Shown here one piece after another: positions 14,371 through 27,454 of a stretch of 64,000 nt of DNA (position 1 is the first letter of the stretch; each line of letters starts with the position of its first letter). The stretch is from Acanthornis magna (Eukaryota; Chordata; Aves; Passeriformes; Acanthizidae), in the NCBI GenBank assembly GCA_036785705.1, contig JAWUZG010000070.1, forward strand, positions 5,777,001-5,841,000, read 5' to 3'. The position numbers and the translations under genes were made by a program. Under the pieces are notes generated by a model. That model ran no database searches. It was given only the letters and a program-made list of their open reading frames with translations, and was not told where the DNA came from.

Positions 14371-16559
14371 CCTAGCGGTCCTGCCGGAGTGGGAGAACTG
14401 GAGGAGCCAAGGAATATTTCGACCATGGTGTTATCTAAGTTGTGGAAACCTGTTTTGTTTCTAAAGGAGTAGATTAGGAGTGTGGGGAATATCAAGTTTA
14501 AAGCAGCTCGACGCTACTTGGCAACTTCTAGTCACTGTCCATGCGATCAGCAAAAATCCCAGAGTTAAATGGAAACAGATTGAAAATGCAAACACAGTGA
14601 TTATTTCTGCAGGGTAAGTGCTTGATCCTGGGGATACGGCTTGGCAAACTGGGAGCTTAGGAAATACAGGAGGGAGTACATCTGCTAGAGTAATTTTCCT
14701 TTTCACCTGGTTCCTGCCGTGCTGCACAGCGGCAGTGCCGAGCAGCGCCATGGAAATACACTCCTGCACCTGTGCTCCCCTTTGTGCCCACTGTTAATCT
14801 GGAAAACACTCATATTTGAGAGTGTGCCTTCCCTGTTTCCAGCATCTGATGGCTCCGACTAAGAGCTGGAGAGGTGGTGAATCAATATTCAAGTTTGTTC
14901 ATGTTGTTAGTAAGGGAAGAATAACTCTGATGTTCCTGGGACTGTCTTGTCTCTATGCAAAAAGACCGACCAAGTTCCCTACATGGATCTGGGCCACAGC
15001 AATGGTTTTTCTAGTTTGTTGCAAAACAGGTTTTCAGCAGATGCGAGGAAGTTCTTATGGTTCAAATATCTTTACTTTCTGCGTTGTATAATGCTAATAT
15101 GAACTGCTCCACATTTATTCCAGACCAATTCTTTTGGATATATAGAGACCTGATATAAATCGACTTATGGCTTAAAACTTGTGGACTACTTGTCCAGTAG
15201 TCTCAGCCTTAAAGAACAAATATTAAATACTATTTATAAATTACAATGTGCTTTTTAAATCTTAGCCACTTGTTCCTGGTTTAGTTAACATTGACCAACA
15301 CAGAAAATGTTAATGATAAAGACATTATCTCTGGGTTTGGGAATCCCTGAACCACAAACAGCTGGAGAACATTTAGAGGAAAAATCACTGAAAATTTACC
15401 CTGTTGTTCTTTTCTATTCACATCTGATATTGGTCATTGCAAATGATAGATTGCAGGGCTGGATGAATTCCTGGTGTGCTGCTGAAATGGCTCTTCTTAA
15501 ATCCATCATCCCATCCTGGCAAAAAGGAACGACTTATCCTTTATAGAAATAGGCTGCATGTAAATGAGCCAGCAGTGTGAGCCAAAAAGCACTTTACTAT
15601 CCATTTTGGGCACAGATTTTGCTACCTTTCCTCAGGCGAAGGGAACCACTCTCTTCAAGTACTGCTATAGAAGCGGATTGTAACTGCTCAAGGAGGGAGT
15701 CTCGACCCCATGTAAATAAGAACGTCCCTGAATAATTCTGTTCATTAATTTCACATGTTAAAAAAGGTAATTAGCAAAAGCATTTCCAAACCAACTCTAT
15801 CCAGTGGTCTTGTGGGAAATCTTGGCAGAACGTGAGTGAATTAACTATGGTGTTACTGGGGCCAACATTGCAACAGAGTCAGAGCAAATGCGCTTCCGCC
15901 TCGTTCCCGGTCTGCAGTGAGCAGCTCCGGCAGACAAATGAGGATTCTTAATTATGCACCCTCTAATCAGCTCAAGATTTGCTTTAGCACATTTAGATGT
16001 GGCAAAGAGTGAGCTGCATTTTGAAGACTTCTGAGATGCCATGAACCTTCCCTCCCTGCCTTCTCTCATGCATCTAAACCTTGTACATCTCCAGTCCTGG
16101 TGTTTTTTGCTCCTGCTCCTGTATGGAAAAGTACAACTGGAAGGGAAAGTAGGTACCTTGGTCCTATCCAGCTTCTGAAAAGCTTCTCTGCTTTGAACAC
16201 TGTGCCTGGAAAAGGATCTTGTCTCTCCACACCATGAATGCCATCAAATGACAGCCTTCAGAAACAGGCACCCCCATTAATTCATCAGCAGGCTGACAGC
16301 TAAGCAAGGCACAGGGGAGACATGAAATGTTAGCAGAGACAGAAACACTCACATTGCTTTATCTCCCATTCAATTCAGAGTGTTACATTAGCAGGAAATT
16401 GGCACCAGGACACGGAGGCTGGGATGCACGCTCGGTACTGCTTCTCACAAACCTCTCACCTGTCAACGAGGCTCCCGGATAAGCCTATTATTTTTCTATC
16501 TTTTTTTTTTTCAAGAAGGCTTTTGAAAGGTCTGATTGCAGTAGGAAAAACAAGCACAA

Positions 16560-16805
16560 CTCTACAGAGAGCTTGGCAAGCTCTCCCCTCTCTGAGCACA
16601 GGCCAGAGGCAGCGAGGTGGTCCCCTGCCCAACCCTGCAGGAACGCGCTCACGGAGCACCCTCCGAAGCGGAGCCCACTCCTCGCCCACGGCTCCAGCAG
16701 CCGGCCAGGAGCTGGAGCTGGCGGCACCCAGCTGCATGGACAGCCTCCAGCGAGCTGCGCCGCAAAGGCACAAAAAGCAACTAAAAAAAGCAACTGCAAA
16801 AAAAA
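16560..16805. other. Small GC-rich pocket
   Basis: A roughly 240-base stretch rich in G and C with several CpGs lies inside AT-rich flank. Open frames exist on both strands at once and translate to low-complexity Arg/Ala/Ser/Pro strings, so coding is unlikely. It could be a distal regulatory element or a minor CpG cluster. Confidence 0.4.
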
Positions 16806-18664
16806 GCAGGAGATGAGTTAATGCCAGACAACAGGTTATTCAAGGCGGCAGAATTGCCTAGTGCTGAGAGAGGCCCAGGGGCTTTTCCTGGCGTTGTTTT
16901 AAGCCTGCTAAGCGATTGACACAGCAAATGTGTCTATATCTCAGTATTTCTCCTGTGTTTTCTGTGGAGTGTTTTGGGATTTACTGGCAAACAGTAACAC
17001 CTTCCGTGAGAGCAATGTGAAAAAACAGCAACAGAACTATCACACTATTATTAAAGCTGAGCAAGACTGCAATGTTTTGTTCTTGGGGAAAACACAATAG
17101 TAAACTGAATAGCCAGCATAATGGAAGATGACAGAATAAATCATAATAAAGGTCCACTCTGTCTTTGTCATTTATAAATAAAGCTTTGAATTTTAAACAG
17201 TCTCCCTATGAGGTTGCCTAATGTTCACGAAGACATAACAAGCACACAACAGCTCTGCTCAGAGCCTTAACTCAAAGAGGAGAGAATTTTATTCATTTTT
17301 AAAACAACCTTTTCCCCAGGAGATGCAGACTTAAAAGTAAGTTACATGAAAAAAGTTATTGAGGGAAATAAAATCCAAAACCAACAACCAGACCCCAACA
17401 CCTTATTCTATTTTGACCCCCAAACCAGCAAATTATATTTCAATTCTAAAGGTCAATCTGTTTATATTACCTACATACACATTTGGAGACTTCTATATCA
17501 AAATGATTTGCTAACTAGATTTCTCAGTCCCATACCCTATTTCTATGACTCTTTGTAGCCCAAAATGATTAGGATTTAGATCAATGCCAAATTCTCATTG
17601 CTGTCTCTCAAAGGGCCTCCAACTGAAAAGCTTTAGTTTACTGTGCCAACCAATCTCAGGGTTTTTTTGGAAAATACATGTAATACAGAAGCCAAATTGT
17701 TGTAAAGACCTCACAGAAGATGTGAAGCATTATTTAATGGGATTGTTTGTATTCCATAGAATAAGGTATTTAAAACAGGTGTTGAATAATTTTATTTAAA
17801 TATTATTACAGTGATTATCTGAAGAAAATGCCTGTCTCTGGAATGTAGCAGAACTTACTCAAAGATTAATTCAGTGAAAATTCTTTGTTCCAATGAAAAA
17901 TAACCACTGAATCAATGTATCTCATACTTTGTTATTTCAGACCCAGAAAACTTAACAAAAGGGGCTCAGTAATTGCTGTGAGAAACAACAGAGACACACA
18001 GAAACCAAGTCAGCAGATAATGACAATTTTGCCATTCACCTAATCTTGGAAATCAGTTGACCCATGTGCACCAGCTGCTGGAATCTGTGTGAACCAGAAT
18101 ACCTGGGGGCAAACCTGAAGCAGAAGGCATGGCCAAATTCTTCCTTCACACTCAAAAACTCACTGCAGACAAATCATGGTGGCTTTATGATCTGAAGAAG
18201 TGAGGCAAGATCACAGGGCCAAAGGGGATTATTGCAAGGACCAGAAAACTTCCTTCCCCTACCTTTTCTAATAGCAAATTCAAGAAAAATGAAAGGCCCC
18301 CATCAGAGTAAGAGAGCTTTAAACTGAAAATACTATAGAGAAACACTCATCCAAGGCAGTAATTAACAAAATCCATTTGAACTGGTAAAGAACTTACAGC
18401 ACCTGAAATAGTGAATTTACTGGCCCTCATGGTGTTTACAGTATATAATGGTCATTTTAAACAGAAGGACACGCAGCAAATTTTCTCCTGCAAATGCTCA
18501 GGGCCACAGGAATTAATGCCAGGGCCTGAGGTTTGCTAGCCTAGGCTGCTTACTGGACACACACATCACGCTTCATTTAGTACTACACAACAGTTAATGA
18601 AGTTTAATAACCTTTTCCTGAAATGTCCCAGGAAATGAGGTAGAAAAATTAAAACAGTTAGATG

Positions 18665-21600
18665 TCTGCTGAAAAGCAAATATATTTATTATGCACTTTA
18701 ATATACACAGGGATTTTCGCTTAATATAATACAAGGAATAAAATAAAAATTTTACAATGTGAAATTCATTCAATGTACATTAAAGGCTATTTACAACCCA
18801 CTCCAGGAAAAAACAGTCTATCTGCAAACCAAGTTAACTGAGGAGTTCAGATGGGGAGTATTAAGCATAACAGACATTTGCATAGCAGAGTAACTGAGGA
18901 GGGAAAACACCTTTTTAGTTTTAAAGAAACGGTAATGTTTTCAATACTGATCACAGAGAAGACAAAAATGCATCAATTGTGCCTTGGTATCTTTTAATGC
19001 ATTTCTCTTCCAATGAGTTTTTCCACATGCACACAGTATTGATATCCGTGTTCACCAAACAGTCTTTTTCCCCAGCTCTCCCATCCACAATTTTGGATGT
19101 CTTGTGGAGATGACCTTGGAAGGACCAGCAAAATGGGATGAAGAGGAACGGGATTCCTGTTTTATTCAGGTTTTTTGGGTTGTGAGAACTGCTGCCCTGG
19201 CAGAAGGAGCTGTGCTGAGTCACAGCTACACCCCCTCTGCTCACCTCCACTCCTTTTACACGTGGGAAAGGGCAGGGCAGAGGGAACAATGCAGGCAACA
19301 GCAACTCAGCTTGGCACACAAAACCCCCACAAATGGTGATGCTAAAAATCACACGCAACAGCAAGGTGGCATTACAGAGACCTTCTGAGAAAATAGATGA
19401 TTTAAAACAACTCATGCTCTGTTCCAAAGGGATATTCAAAATGTGGTAGAACTGTCCTTATGAAAACAGGTCTATGAAAACATTTTTGACAGGTCTACCT
19501 TCCGCTGATTTGGAGAGAGGGTTTCCCCAGTGACCGTTTTAAATGTAAATATTATTCACACAAAACCCATCAGACTATCTATAAGCTGTGGCCCCTTGTG
19601 AAAATGGCCATATTTTTACGTCCTCGGTCCACAAGGTGCAATTAATACCAACACAATAAAAATAAATAAATATAATCCCAATGACAGTCAAGGTCAGTAG
19701 AAAAAATGTTGGCATTCACGGATCCCTTTCTACAGAACAAAACATACATCTAATAACTAAGAAAAGTCGTATTCTTGCACAGTATCGCAAATGTACTATA
19801 CTTGAGGTTTGGAACAAGATTGCTGAGAACATTTTGGTACTTTCTCTTTTCTAAGCCACTAACCCTCTTTAAGGCCATTCTGCCAGACTCCTGTTATGTT
19901 TATTTTATAATTGTCCCACGGGGACAAGAAATTCAATACATGAAACATTCAGAATAATCCATATTGCCGTGTGTCAGCTCCTAACATCTAATTTTACTAT
20001 ATGCTGAATGCCTGACTATAAAAGATTCTTTTTACATTTAGTAACAAGCAAATAAGAATGGAGGTGCAAGATTAAATAAAAAAAGAAGTATTCTGATGAC
20101 TGTTGATCATAATAACCAGACATGGAGCCCTTTAGTGCCTCAGAATATACACTACATCTACATCCAGGGGCCATTCATCAAAGTTTAAGGATCTAATTAA
20201 TCACCTGTGAAAAATAACCTCAGCTCTCTATCATCTTATTTCTGGAATGGTCAGAATTAGAGTATGAAAAAGATGAAACCCAAGTCTTTAGAAGAAATAC
20301 TTGCATACAAAAATAGGCTTATTTTCTAAAGAGCAAGGCTATGCAATGGTGAATAGTAGAATATAGCTTGCATTTGTAGGAGAAAATAACCCATTTGTTT
20401 CATTTTATCACTTGCAGAACTGTGCAAGTAAGATGTGCACATTCAAAGGAAAAACTCACACTGCTCACTTTCACAACAATGACCTTGACTTTGCTCTCTT
20501 TCACCTCAGAAAAAAATTTCTGCTGTAAGAGCGGGAAACCAGCTTTCCATTATCCATAGATGGACTCTCCAGACTGCTGATTAACCATGCTCCAGGTACA
20601 GAGACACGCTGGATCTACCAAATCCCCCTGAAGCAGTAACCACATTCATACAAGTTTGTGCTTTAAGGAGTTATTGTCTCAGGACAGGGCTAACTCAGTA
20701 ATCTCTGTACTCCCCAGGCAACGCTGTCACTGTGCTTTTCCACTGCACTCTCGCTGTATATTCTCTCAGCCTCACTCACAAAGGGTCTGTATTTTCCATG
20801 GTTCGCTTTACTGGCATTCCCAATAATAGTCCTTGACCTTGGGAAAGAGAAAGAGCTGTTTCTAATGTATAGAGATATACATGAAAGCAGGATCAGACCT
20901 TTAGCACCTCAGCCATACCCCTACTAGTTATCATCACCGTAGCAATAACAGAGGCTATTGAAGACCGAGTGTCCAAAATTTGCCTATTGCTTTCAGTGGT
21001 CCCAGCCTGCCATCCCAATTTGATGCTGTAGTACCAGAGAGTAGATTTTTGCCTCTTACAAATCCCAAAGATACTGCAGGCGGTTGCAGTCTGACTTCTT
21101 TGCCACCACTGAACAGCAATTACGCAGACAGAACACACAAGTACAGTATTTATAAAATACTGTTACAAGATTTGTAATTCTGGAGGGAACTTTTTGAAGT
21201 ACACAGGGAACTGACAATACATGACAACAATGCAAATGTGACAAACTCTTTGCTTATTTTCTTTAGCCACAGAAAAATAAATACAAAAAGCACTGCCTTT
21301 TCCATAACACAGTTCACTGTGGCACATGCACCTCTACCAAGCGATCTGGAATAGGAAATCAGAATTCCTGGTTCTTACCATTTTCAGCTGTGGTCAGGGA
21401 AATACAGCATATATCTTTCTGCAATTAAAAAAAGTGCTCATTCTGTGTATTAAATACAAAGTACACAAAATAAAATTTCGAAGCACAGAGGGTTATACTG
21501 AGAAGGCAGCCTGAAAATGTAGGCACGTTACAGTAATTAAGGTAACTGTACTGTAGGAATCACATTCTTGAATTTCTAGGTGGACTAAACAAGCATTGTT

Positions 21601-23909
21601 TGCTTTCATCCCAGCCAGCTGATAAATCAGTGGGTGCAGAAGCGCTTCTGTTCACAGCATCATGGAATTGGCCTGGAAGTACAAAATAGAAACATTAAAC
21701 TTTGAAATAGTCTGTATTATCAGAAAGGGAGCTGTACCATCCCTAATTAAAGCTAAAAGCACACAGCAACAACCTGATGAGAAGTGTTTTCTGCCCCACC
21801 ACAATCCCCTGACTGATGGCCTGTGCTCTCTGCAATCCCAAGCAGCAAAAAGGTCCCCACAGCAGGAGAGCTTCCAGGATAGGCTGGAAAGTGGCAGCCA
21901 GGGAAGGGATCCATTGCTGCAGTGCTCCCATGGAGTATTTCTGATGTGATTCCCCACAGGTGACTCATTTATCCACCGGTCAGGGAAATTACCATTTCTC
22001 CTGCTTGAGACTTGGCAACAGAGGAGGTAAATTATAGCCTGTGCCAAGCAATTCATAATCCAGACAAGATCCCATCTTTAAAATGAAGAAAGTTGTTAAG
22101 AGAAAAAGCAAAAGGAACCATTTGGTTATCCACAGCTCCTTTGTTTAGCCAGTTGCATAACGAAGAACTTCACAGAGAAGACCCCTGAATTTACAGTAAG
22201 ACACCTTTTGTTCCAGATAAAGCAAAGCCCAATTTAAAAGTTATACATAGAATGCTCAGATTTTTTTATATGCTGTTTATATTTTAAAATCAAGAAATAT
22301 GGAAAAATTCACCAAAACTCATCTTTTGATGACAGGTCAGGTCAGATGAATACATTCGACATCAGAACCATACAATGGATTTACAGTAAAGTGCAACATG
22401 AAAGCAAGCAATGAACATCAGGTGCAGGCACATAAGTGTTAGGAAATACAATCCTTAATTATACGTTTTAAAGTTTTATGGAAGCAGGAAAAAATTACAA
22501 ACAAATTCTAATCCTGTTTGGGCATGATGTACCACCGTGGGAATCTGAAGTCCTTGCAACTTTTATGAAGATTTAAAGCCTTTTCTCTCCCAGCTGATGA
22601 TTCCTCTCTCAGCCTGCTCCTGCTGTCCTGCCCCACAGCTCATCTGACCCTTTGCTAATATTTGCATTTTACAAATGTGCAGACTCTAGTACAGATGCTT
22701 TTGAAACGCTTTATTGCTTCAAATGTTGTAATTTTACCAAAATGCCAACCCCAGCTTAGGGTCCTGCACAATATTCTATCGCTCTGCAATTCTCCAGGGA
22801 CCCCAGCTACATCTACAGATGTATTCCATTAAAATCAATTTGCAGGACATTTCAGGAAAACTCCTGTGTTTTTGACAGCTGAAAATCTTCCATCTGTGGA
22901 TTCTGCACCACCTGCAACTGTCCTAGAAACACGCTGTCTTTGATGACCTGCAGCAGAACTGAGTCAGCGGGCAAGAACATTCTTGTTCTGAGGAGCAGCA
23001 GCCTGAGCTGTCCAAAATGCTGCATTCACACACCAAAAAATGTTTTCAAAAATAAGTAAGCAAGCATTAAGAGATGGGCACACATTTCATAAAGATGCTA
23101 CTTCTCTGAAATTCCAACAGAAAACATATTAACACATTCCAAATACCCTAAAAAACATACACCTCAATGGGAGGAGGGAGAAAAATAGAACTATTTTAGC
23201 TGACACACTGACAATCCAGGTCTGAAAAAGTTACTTATAATTACTTTTTAGCTTAAAATTCAGTATTGGAGAGGAGGTGAAATATCTAAATGACCTCCAG
23301 TGATTAACAGAATTCTACCATAACATAGATTATGATCTTGCTCTGAGAAAAGCCACCTCTTTTATTGGAGGGTTACCTTTATGGTAACAGAAATATAAAA
23401 TCAAAGCTTTAGAATACTATGTTAAACTTTCAAATTTATAGATAATTATGCTTCACCCTTGAAATCCACATTTAGGAAAGGGGTTGCCTATAACTTTTAA
23501 GAACCTTCAGAAACTTTTTGAAGAGCCTTTTTGTAAATAATGAAATAAAGCCTGTATCTGAAAATATCACACATTAAAGTTCACCCCTGCCCTTATGTTT
23601 GAAAATGAAATTCCAAATCAATGCTAGGCGAAACTTGCTCTTTTATTCAGTCACTTATCAAAGACAGTGGGGCACAATTTGAGCAACTGAATTCGACAGA
23701 CAATACGACAGTGATCCAACTCCTCTATGGCTGATGCTTCTAAATGACAGCAAAGGAAATACTTGCCAGGCTAAGATTTTAACATTGATCACATTCTTTA
23801 TGAAAGCAATTACGATGATAAACGGTAATAAAATGTGATTTTAGCACATTTTAAATGCACACAATGAAATACAGGCATTGGGTTCATTTGTGACTGGGTA
23901 AGTTACCTT
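18665..23909 (-). other. ANKRD50: Probable ANKRD50 3' UTR
   Basis: The stretch follows directly after the stop codon in transcription order. It contains no recognisable interspersed repeat, unlike the flanks and introns, which fits a retained UTR. Several minus-strand AATAAA hexamers could end the transcript: 23642-23647, 23361-23366, 22710-22715 and the most distal, 18685-18690. The 5.2-kb length assumes the distal site is used. Short open frames in this stretch (for example 162 codons at 18951-19439 on the minus strand) have no protein features and are taken as chance. Confidence 0.5.
18685..18690 (-). terminator. Candidate distal polyadenylation signal
   Basis: A canonical AATAAA on the minus strand is followed within about 40 bases by T-rich sequence (TGTTTTAATTTTT). 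It is the most distal good candidate before the flank begins to show repeats. Use of this site as opposed to the more proximal hexamers is inference. Confidence 0.4.
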
Positions 23910-26900
23910 TTACAATGGTGTTTCCTTCTTGTAGTTGAAACTTGGGTCGCTACCTTCAATCTGAAGTTTTAAGGCTTGCTTAAGGCTGAGTTCCGTCTCC
24001 GCGGGGGGATAGCCTTCCAACACGTCCTGATGCCCTCTATCCTGCACTGTTCGTGGGACAGAAACTCTGCCAAGAAAAACCTGATTGCTCTGGAGGTGGT
24101 AATTTGGATTCGTCATAATGCCATTTCTCTTCTTCTGCTCCCCACTCTGTTGGTGAATCAGGAACTGCTGCTGAGACCGACCAACTTCTTGCTGAGCTGG
24201 AGGGACCAAAATTTTGCACTGTGGCTCTGGCGGCATTGATTTCAGTGGCATGCTTGTCCCAGATTTGGCAATAGGTACTCGTTTATCAAACTGAGTCATT
24301 TCATACTCTAGCACTTTGGGTTGGGAGGAACTACTCTGCTTTATTTTTTTGCCAGCTGACCCAGACTTGCTGGAGTTGTCTGTTTTGCCCCCTTTGTTTG
24401 CTTTAGTTGATTTCAAACTAGGTTTTACTTGGCTCCATTCAAACTCGCTACTCGGTGAATTATGGTTTTGACTTAGGGAATGAGTTGTGGAAGAAGGGGA
24501 AACTATGGACTGTCTGCTTCTGCTGCGTGGCAGGGAATGCTGCTGGATTTGCTCTGTGAACGACAGGCTGTGGAAACTATCAATGGGCACCGTCTGAGCG
24601 GTGGCCGTCGAGGATGTGGTGCGGAGAGAAGAATTTTTGGAGCTTTTCAGGGAGTTATTTGATAAAGATGACTTTTGACGGTCAACTGTGGAATCGGGTG
24701 ACTCCGAAGGAGAACTGAAGGCGTGAGCAGGCCCGTTGGATAATCCCCGCATTCCAGGCTGCATGTCTCCTCCAGTGCTCCCTGAACTATTGGACTTCAT
24801 TGTTAAGGACTGCATTTTAGAGGAGACTGACTGTAAGGGTTTCTGTTCCATTGTGTGGACTGGAGATGGAGTGCAACCATTCAGGGTCGATGCACCATAT
24901 TTTTCCAGTAATTTAATAATCTGGGAGTGTCCATTTTTGGCTGCGACTCGCATAGCAGTGCGCCCAAATTGGTCGGCGTGGTTTGGATCAGCACCATGCT
25001 CCAGTAATATCTGGACAACATCAATGTGCCCTTCTTGGGCTGCAATGCAGAGTCCAGTAGCACCTTGATTACACGTGTGGTCAACCAGAGCGCCATGCTC
25101 GATGAGAAGCTGCACGACCTTCACGTGGCCTTGCCACGCAGCAGACTGCAGAGCAGATCTCTTCTCATTATCTGCGGCGTTCACATCAGCATGGTACGTT
25201 ATCAGCACCTGTACCATCTCCAAATGGCCCTGCCAGCAGGAAACATGGAGTGCTGTTCTTCCTTCAGCATCACTTGCTTCTACGTTTGCACCATTTTCTA
25301 AAAAATACTCAGCCATTGTAAGCTGGTTTTCTAATGCTAAGATATAAAGTGTTGGCCGGCCATCAGCATCTTTGTAGTTCACATCTGCTCCATGGCTAAG
25401 CAGTAGCTCAACTATATCTCTGTGACCTTCTAAGGCAGCAACCCGGAGAGCGTTTCTCCCATCGTAGCCTCTCTGATCGATGTTGGATTTATTTTCCAGT
25501 AACATCTGCACACAATCATAGTGACCTTCTTGTGCAGCCAATATGAAAGGTATCCGCCCATCGTTATCAATTTCATTTGTTCTAGCACCTTGTTCTATAA
25601 GAGCTTCACAGATCAACCTGTGACCTTCAAAAGCTGCCATGTGCAAAGGCGTCCAGCCTGCATCGTCTCTGTGATTTTCATCTAGCCCCCTGTCCAGCAG
25701 AGTCCGTACTACTTCAACATTGCCCTGTGCAGATGCTATGCTCAGAACTGTCCTACCTTCACTGTCAATGCTGTCAACAGCTGCACCCCAAAACAAGAGA
25801 GTATTCACGACCGAGGCATGGCCCATGGAGGCTGCTGCCAGAAGCGGTGTCCGGCCATTGTTGTCCGTGTGATCAACATCAGCTCCTCCTTCCAGAAGCA
25901 GATCAACCACGTCCACATGGCCTTCATAGGCAGCTACCAGCAGTGGAGTCATACCATCCTTGTCACAGTGGTCAACTTCAGCACCGCGGTCAATGAGGAG
26001 GCTGACCACCGAGGCGTGTCCCTTGCTGGCCGGCACACAGAGCGCAGCCACAGACAGCGCCGTTCTCCCATCCACGTCCTCGTGATTCACCTCTGCACCG
26101 TGGTCCAGCAGGTGCTCCACGATCTCTTTGTGCCCCATGTACGCAGCTGCGATCAGAGCTGTTCTGCCCTCGTTGTCAGCTTTATTAACTTCAGCACCGT
26201 GCTGGAGCAGGTTCAGCACAATATCCTCGTGCCCTCCCCACGCCGCTGCCCTCAGCGCCGTCCGGCTGTCAGCATCCGCGCAGTCCACTTTGACACCGGC
26301 GTACAGGAGTGCGGACACCACCTCGGTGTGCCCTCCCCACGCCGCTGACCGCAGCGCCGTCCAGCCATCATGGTCCGTGTGGTTGACGTTGGCCCCGCAG
26401 CCGATGAGGCAGTTGACCACCTTGGTGTGCCCCTGACGAGAAGCCAAGGTAAGCGCTGTTTGCCCGTGGGTGTCTTCGATCTCCAGATCCGCTCCCCTCG
26501 ACACCAGCAAGTTCACCACGTCGAGGTTGCCGCTGTAGGCCGCGTTGGCCAGGAGCGTTCTCCCGTTGGAATCGCACTGGTTTACAGAGGCCCCGTTGTC
26601 CAACAAGGTGCGGATGGAGTCCTCCCTCTCCAGGGCCTGCCGAACGATGCAGGACGTGCGGTCGTCTTCGCTGTTGACGTGGGCCCCAGCTTTTACCAGC
26701 AGCTGTAACACCTCTTGCTCTTTAGGAATTAAGGTTGACAAGGAGTCTTTGACAGGTGTGCCATTCCATATCATCCACAAAGCCAGCTCTGAAGTTTCCA
26801 GCTGTAAATTAGAATTAATGAGATGCAATGCAAACTCTTGAGCTTCTAACGGTGTTAAATCCTTTGCCCGACAGGTGTAACTCATCGCCAGCATTCTGTG

Positions 26901-27454
26901 TCCCTCTGCTGCGTTACACAAGTATTTCTGTGTACAGTGCTTTACATCCAGCAACCACTCTGCAAAACTGTAATGAAACAAGATTTTTGTATTTCCAAGG
27001 CCATCAATGAGGACTTTCGACAGGACATCCAATTTGCGTTGAAAGTCTTCCATTGTCAGCGTCATGTTTTTGGTCCACACCGCGTGATACAATTCCGTGG
27101 TGGTTAAGGGCCTGCAGGCTGCAAGAATTACATTAAGGATAGGCTGGACCTTTGCAAACTGTTTTCTCACAAAAAGTCTCTGACAGAGCCAAAGGTAGAG
27201 GCCATTTAATGTTCCTGGAATATCACGGATCTCCCGTAACATAATAAAATTCTCCACAACTCCGTCTAGGACACGTTCCAGATACAAAAAGCAACCGCTG
27301 CTTTTGATGTGAAGCTGATTCAGCATTTCTGCCGTTTCTTTTGTGAGGTGTTGTCTCAGGGCTTCTTCCTGGTCCAAACGATGCAGAATATATTGCTGCA
27401 CATCTTTCACAATGTAAGCCTTTCGGAGGTCATCCAGACTTATTTTTCGAAAAC
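23910..27454 (-). CDS. ANKRD50: ANKRD50 last coding exon: NTPase C-terminal part, ankyrin repeats, Ser-rich tail
   Basis: Encodes residues 237-1417. The acceptor TTTCTTCCCTCTCAACAG precedes 27454, and the first bases complete Gly237, reading [12 protein letters not shown] before [10 protein letters not shown]. The valine at 27410 is GTG inside the exon, not a start. Residues 237 to about 480 form the helical region after the NTPase core. About 18-19 ankyrin repeats of 33 residues fill roughly 481-1093 (26723-24885), with recurring GRTAL, AAxxGH, VVxLLL and GAxVN. One repeat, near residues 698-735, is longer by about five residues ([14 protein letters not shown]). Residues 1094-1417 are Ser/Thr-rich and probably disordered, and end in KKETPL, a class I PDZ ligand (T at -2, L at 0). 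The stop is TAA at 23912-23910. The exon is intact, without frameshift. The family is identified with near certainty from the length and the strongly conserved sequence. Confidence 0.97.
25980..26680 (-). other. ANKRD50: GC-rich segment within the ankyrin-repeat exon
   Basis: Within the single last exon, codon third positions here are strongly G/C, while the flanking parts of the same exon are A/T-leaning. Two neighbouring repeats share the 20-base string starting at 26229 and again at 26328, exactly 99 bases (33 codons) apart, and most of the next 20 bases as well. The encoded AAWGGH motif is shared by both repeats. Identity at silent positions suggests conversion between repeats or GC-biased repair, which is inference. 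Confidence 0.65.

Larger units (their letters stand above)
1..18660. other. Downstream flank of ANKRD50, gene-poor, no gene recognised
   Basis: I find no convincing exon here on either strand. Open frames are short (mostly 60-160 codons), overlap each other in several frames, lack recognisable domains and are not flanked by matched splice sites. The DNA is AT-rich and holds old repeats (listed separately), a T-run at 6965-6983, an A-run at 9057-9071, a G-rich patch near 9420-9640 and two locally GC-rich patches near 13.0-14.4 kb and 16.56-16.80 kb. Enhancers or lncRNA exons could be present but cannot be recognised from sequence alone. Confidence 0.7.

Noticed and set aside
16424..16821. Open frames of 82-130 codons on both strands
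   Set aside because: They are explained by the local GC-rich pocket. The translations are low-complexity and end in poly-Lys from an A-rich tract.
18951..19439. 162-codon minus-strand frame
   Set aside because: It lies in the probable ANKRD50 3' UTR, lacks domain features and has a competing frame on the plus strand.
25818..26348. 176-codon plus-strand frame antisense to the ankyrin repeats
   Set aside because: It is a shadow of ANKRD50 coding sequence. The periodicity comes from the repeats on the other strand, and it has no independent protein features.
27408..27410. Apparent start codon for a 1166-residue protein
   Set aside because: The codon is GTG for Val252 within the exon. The frame continues upstream to a good splice acceptor, and the other exons supply the N-terminus.
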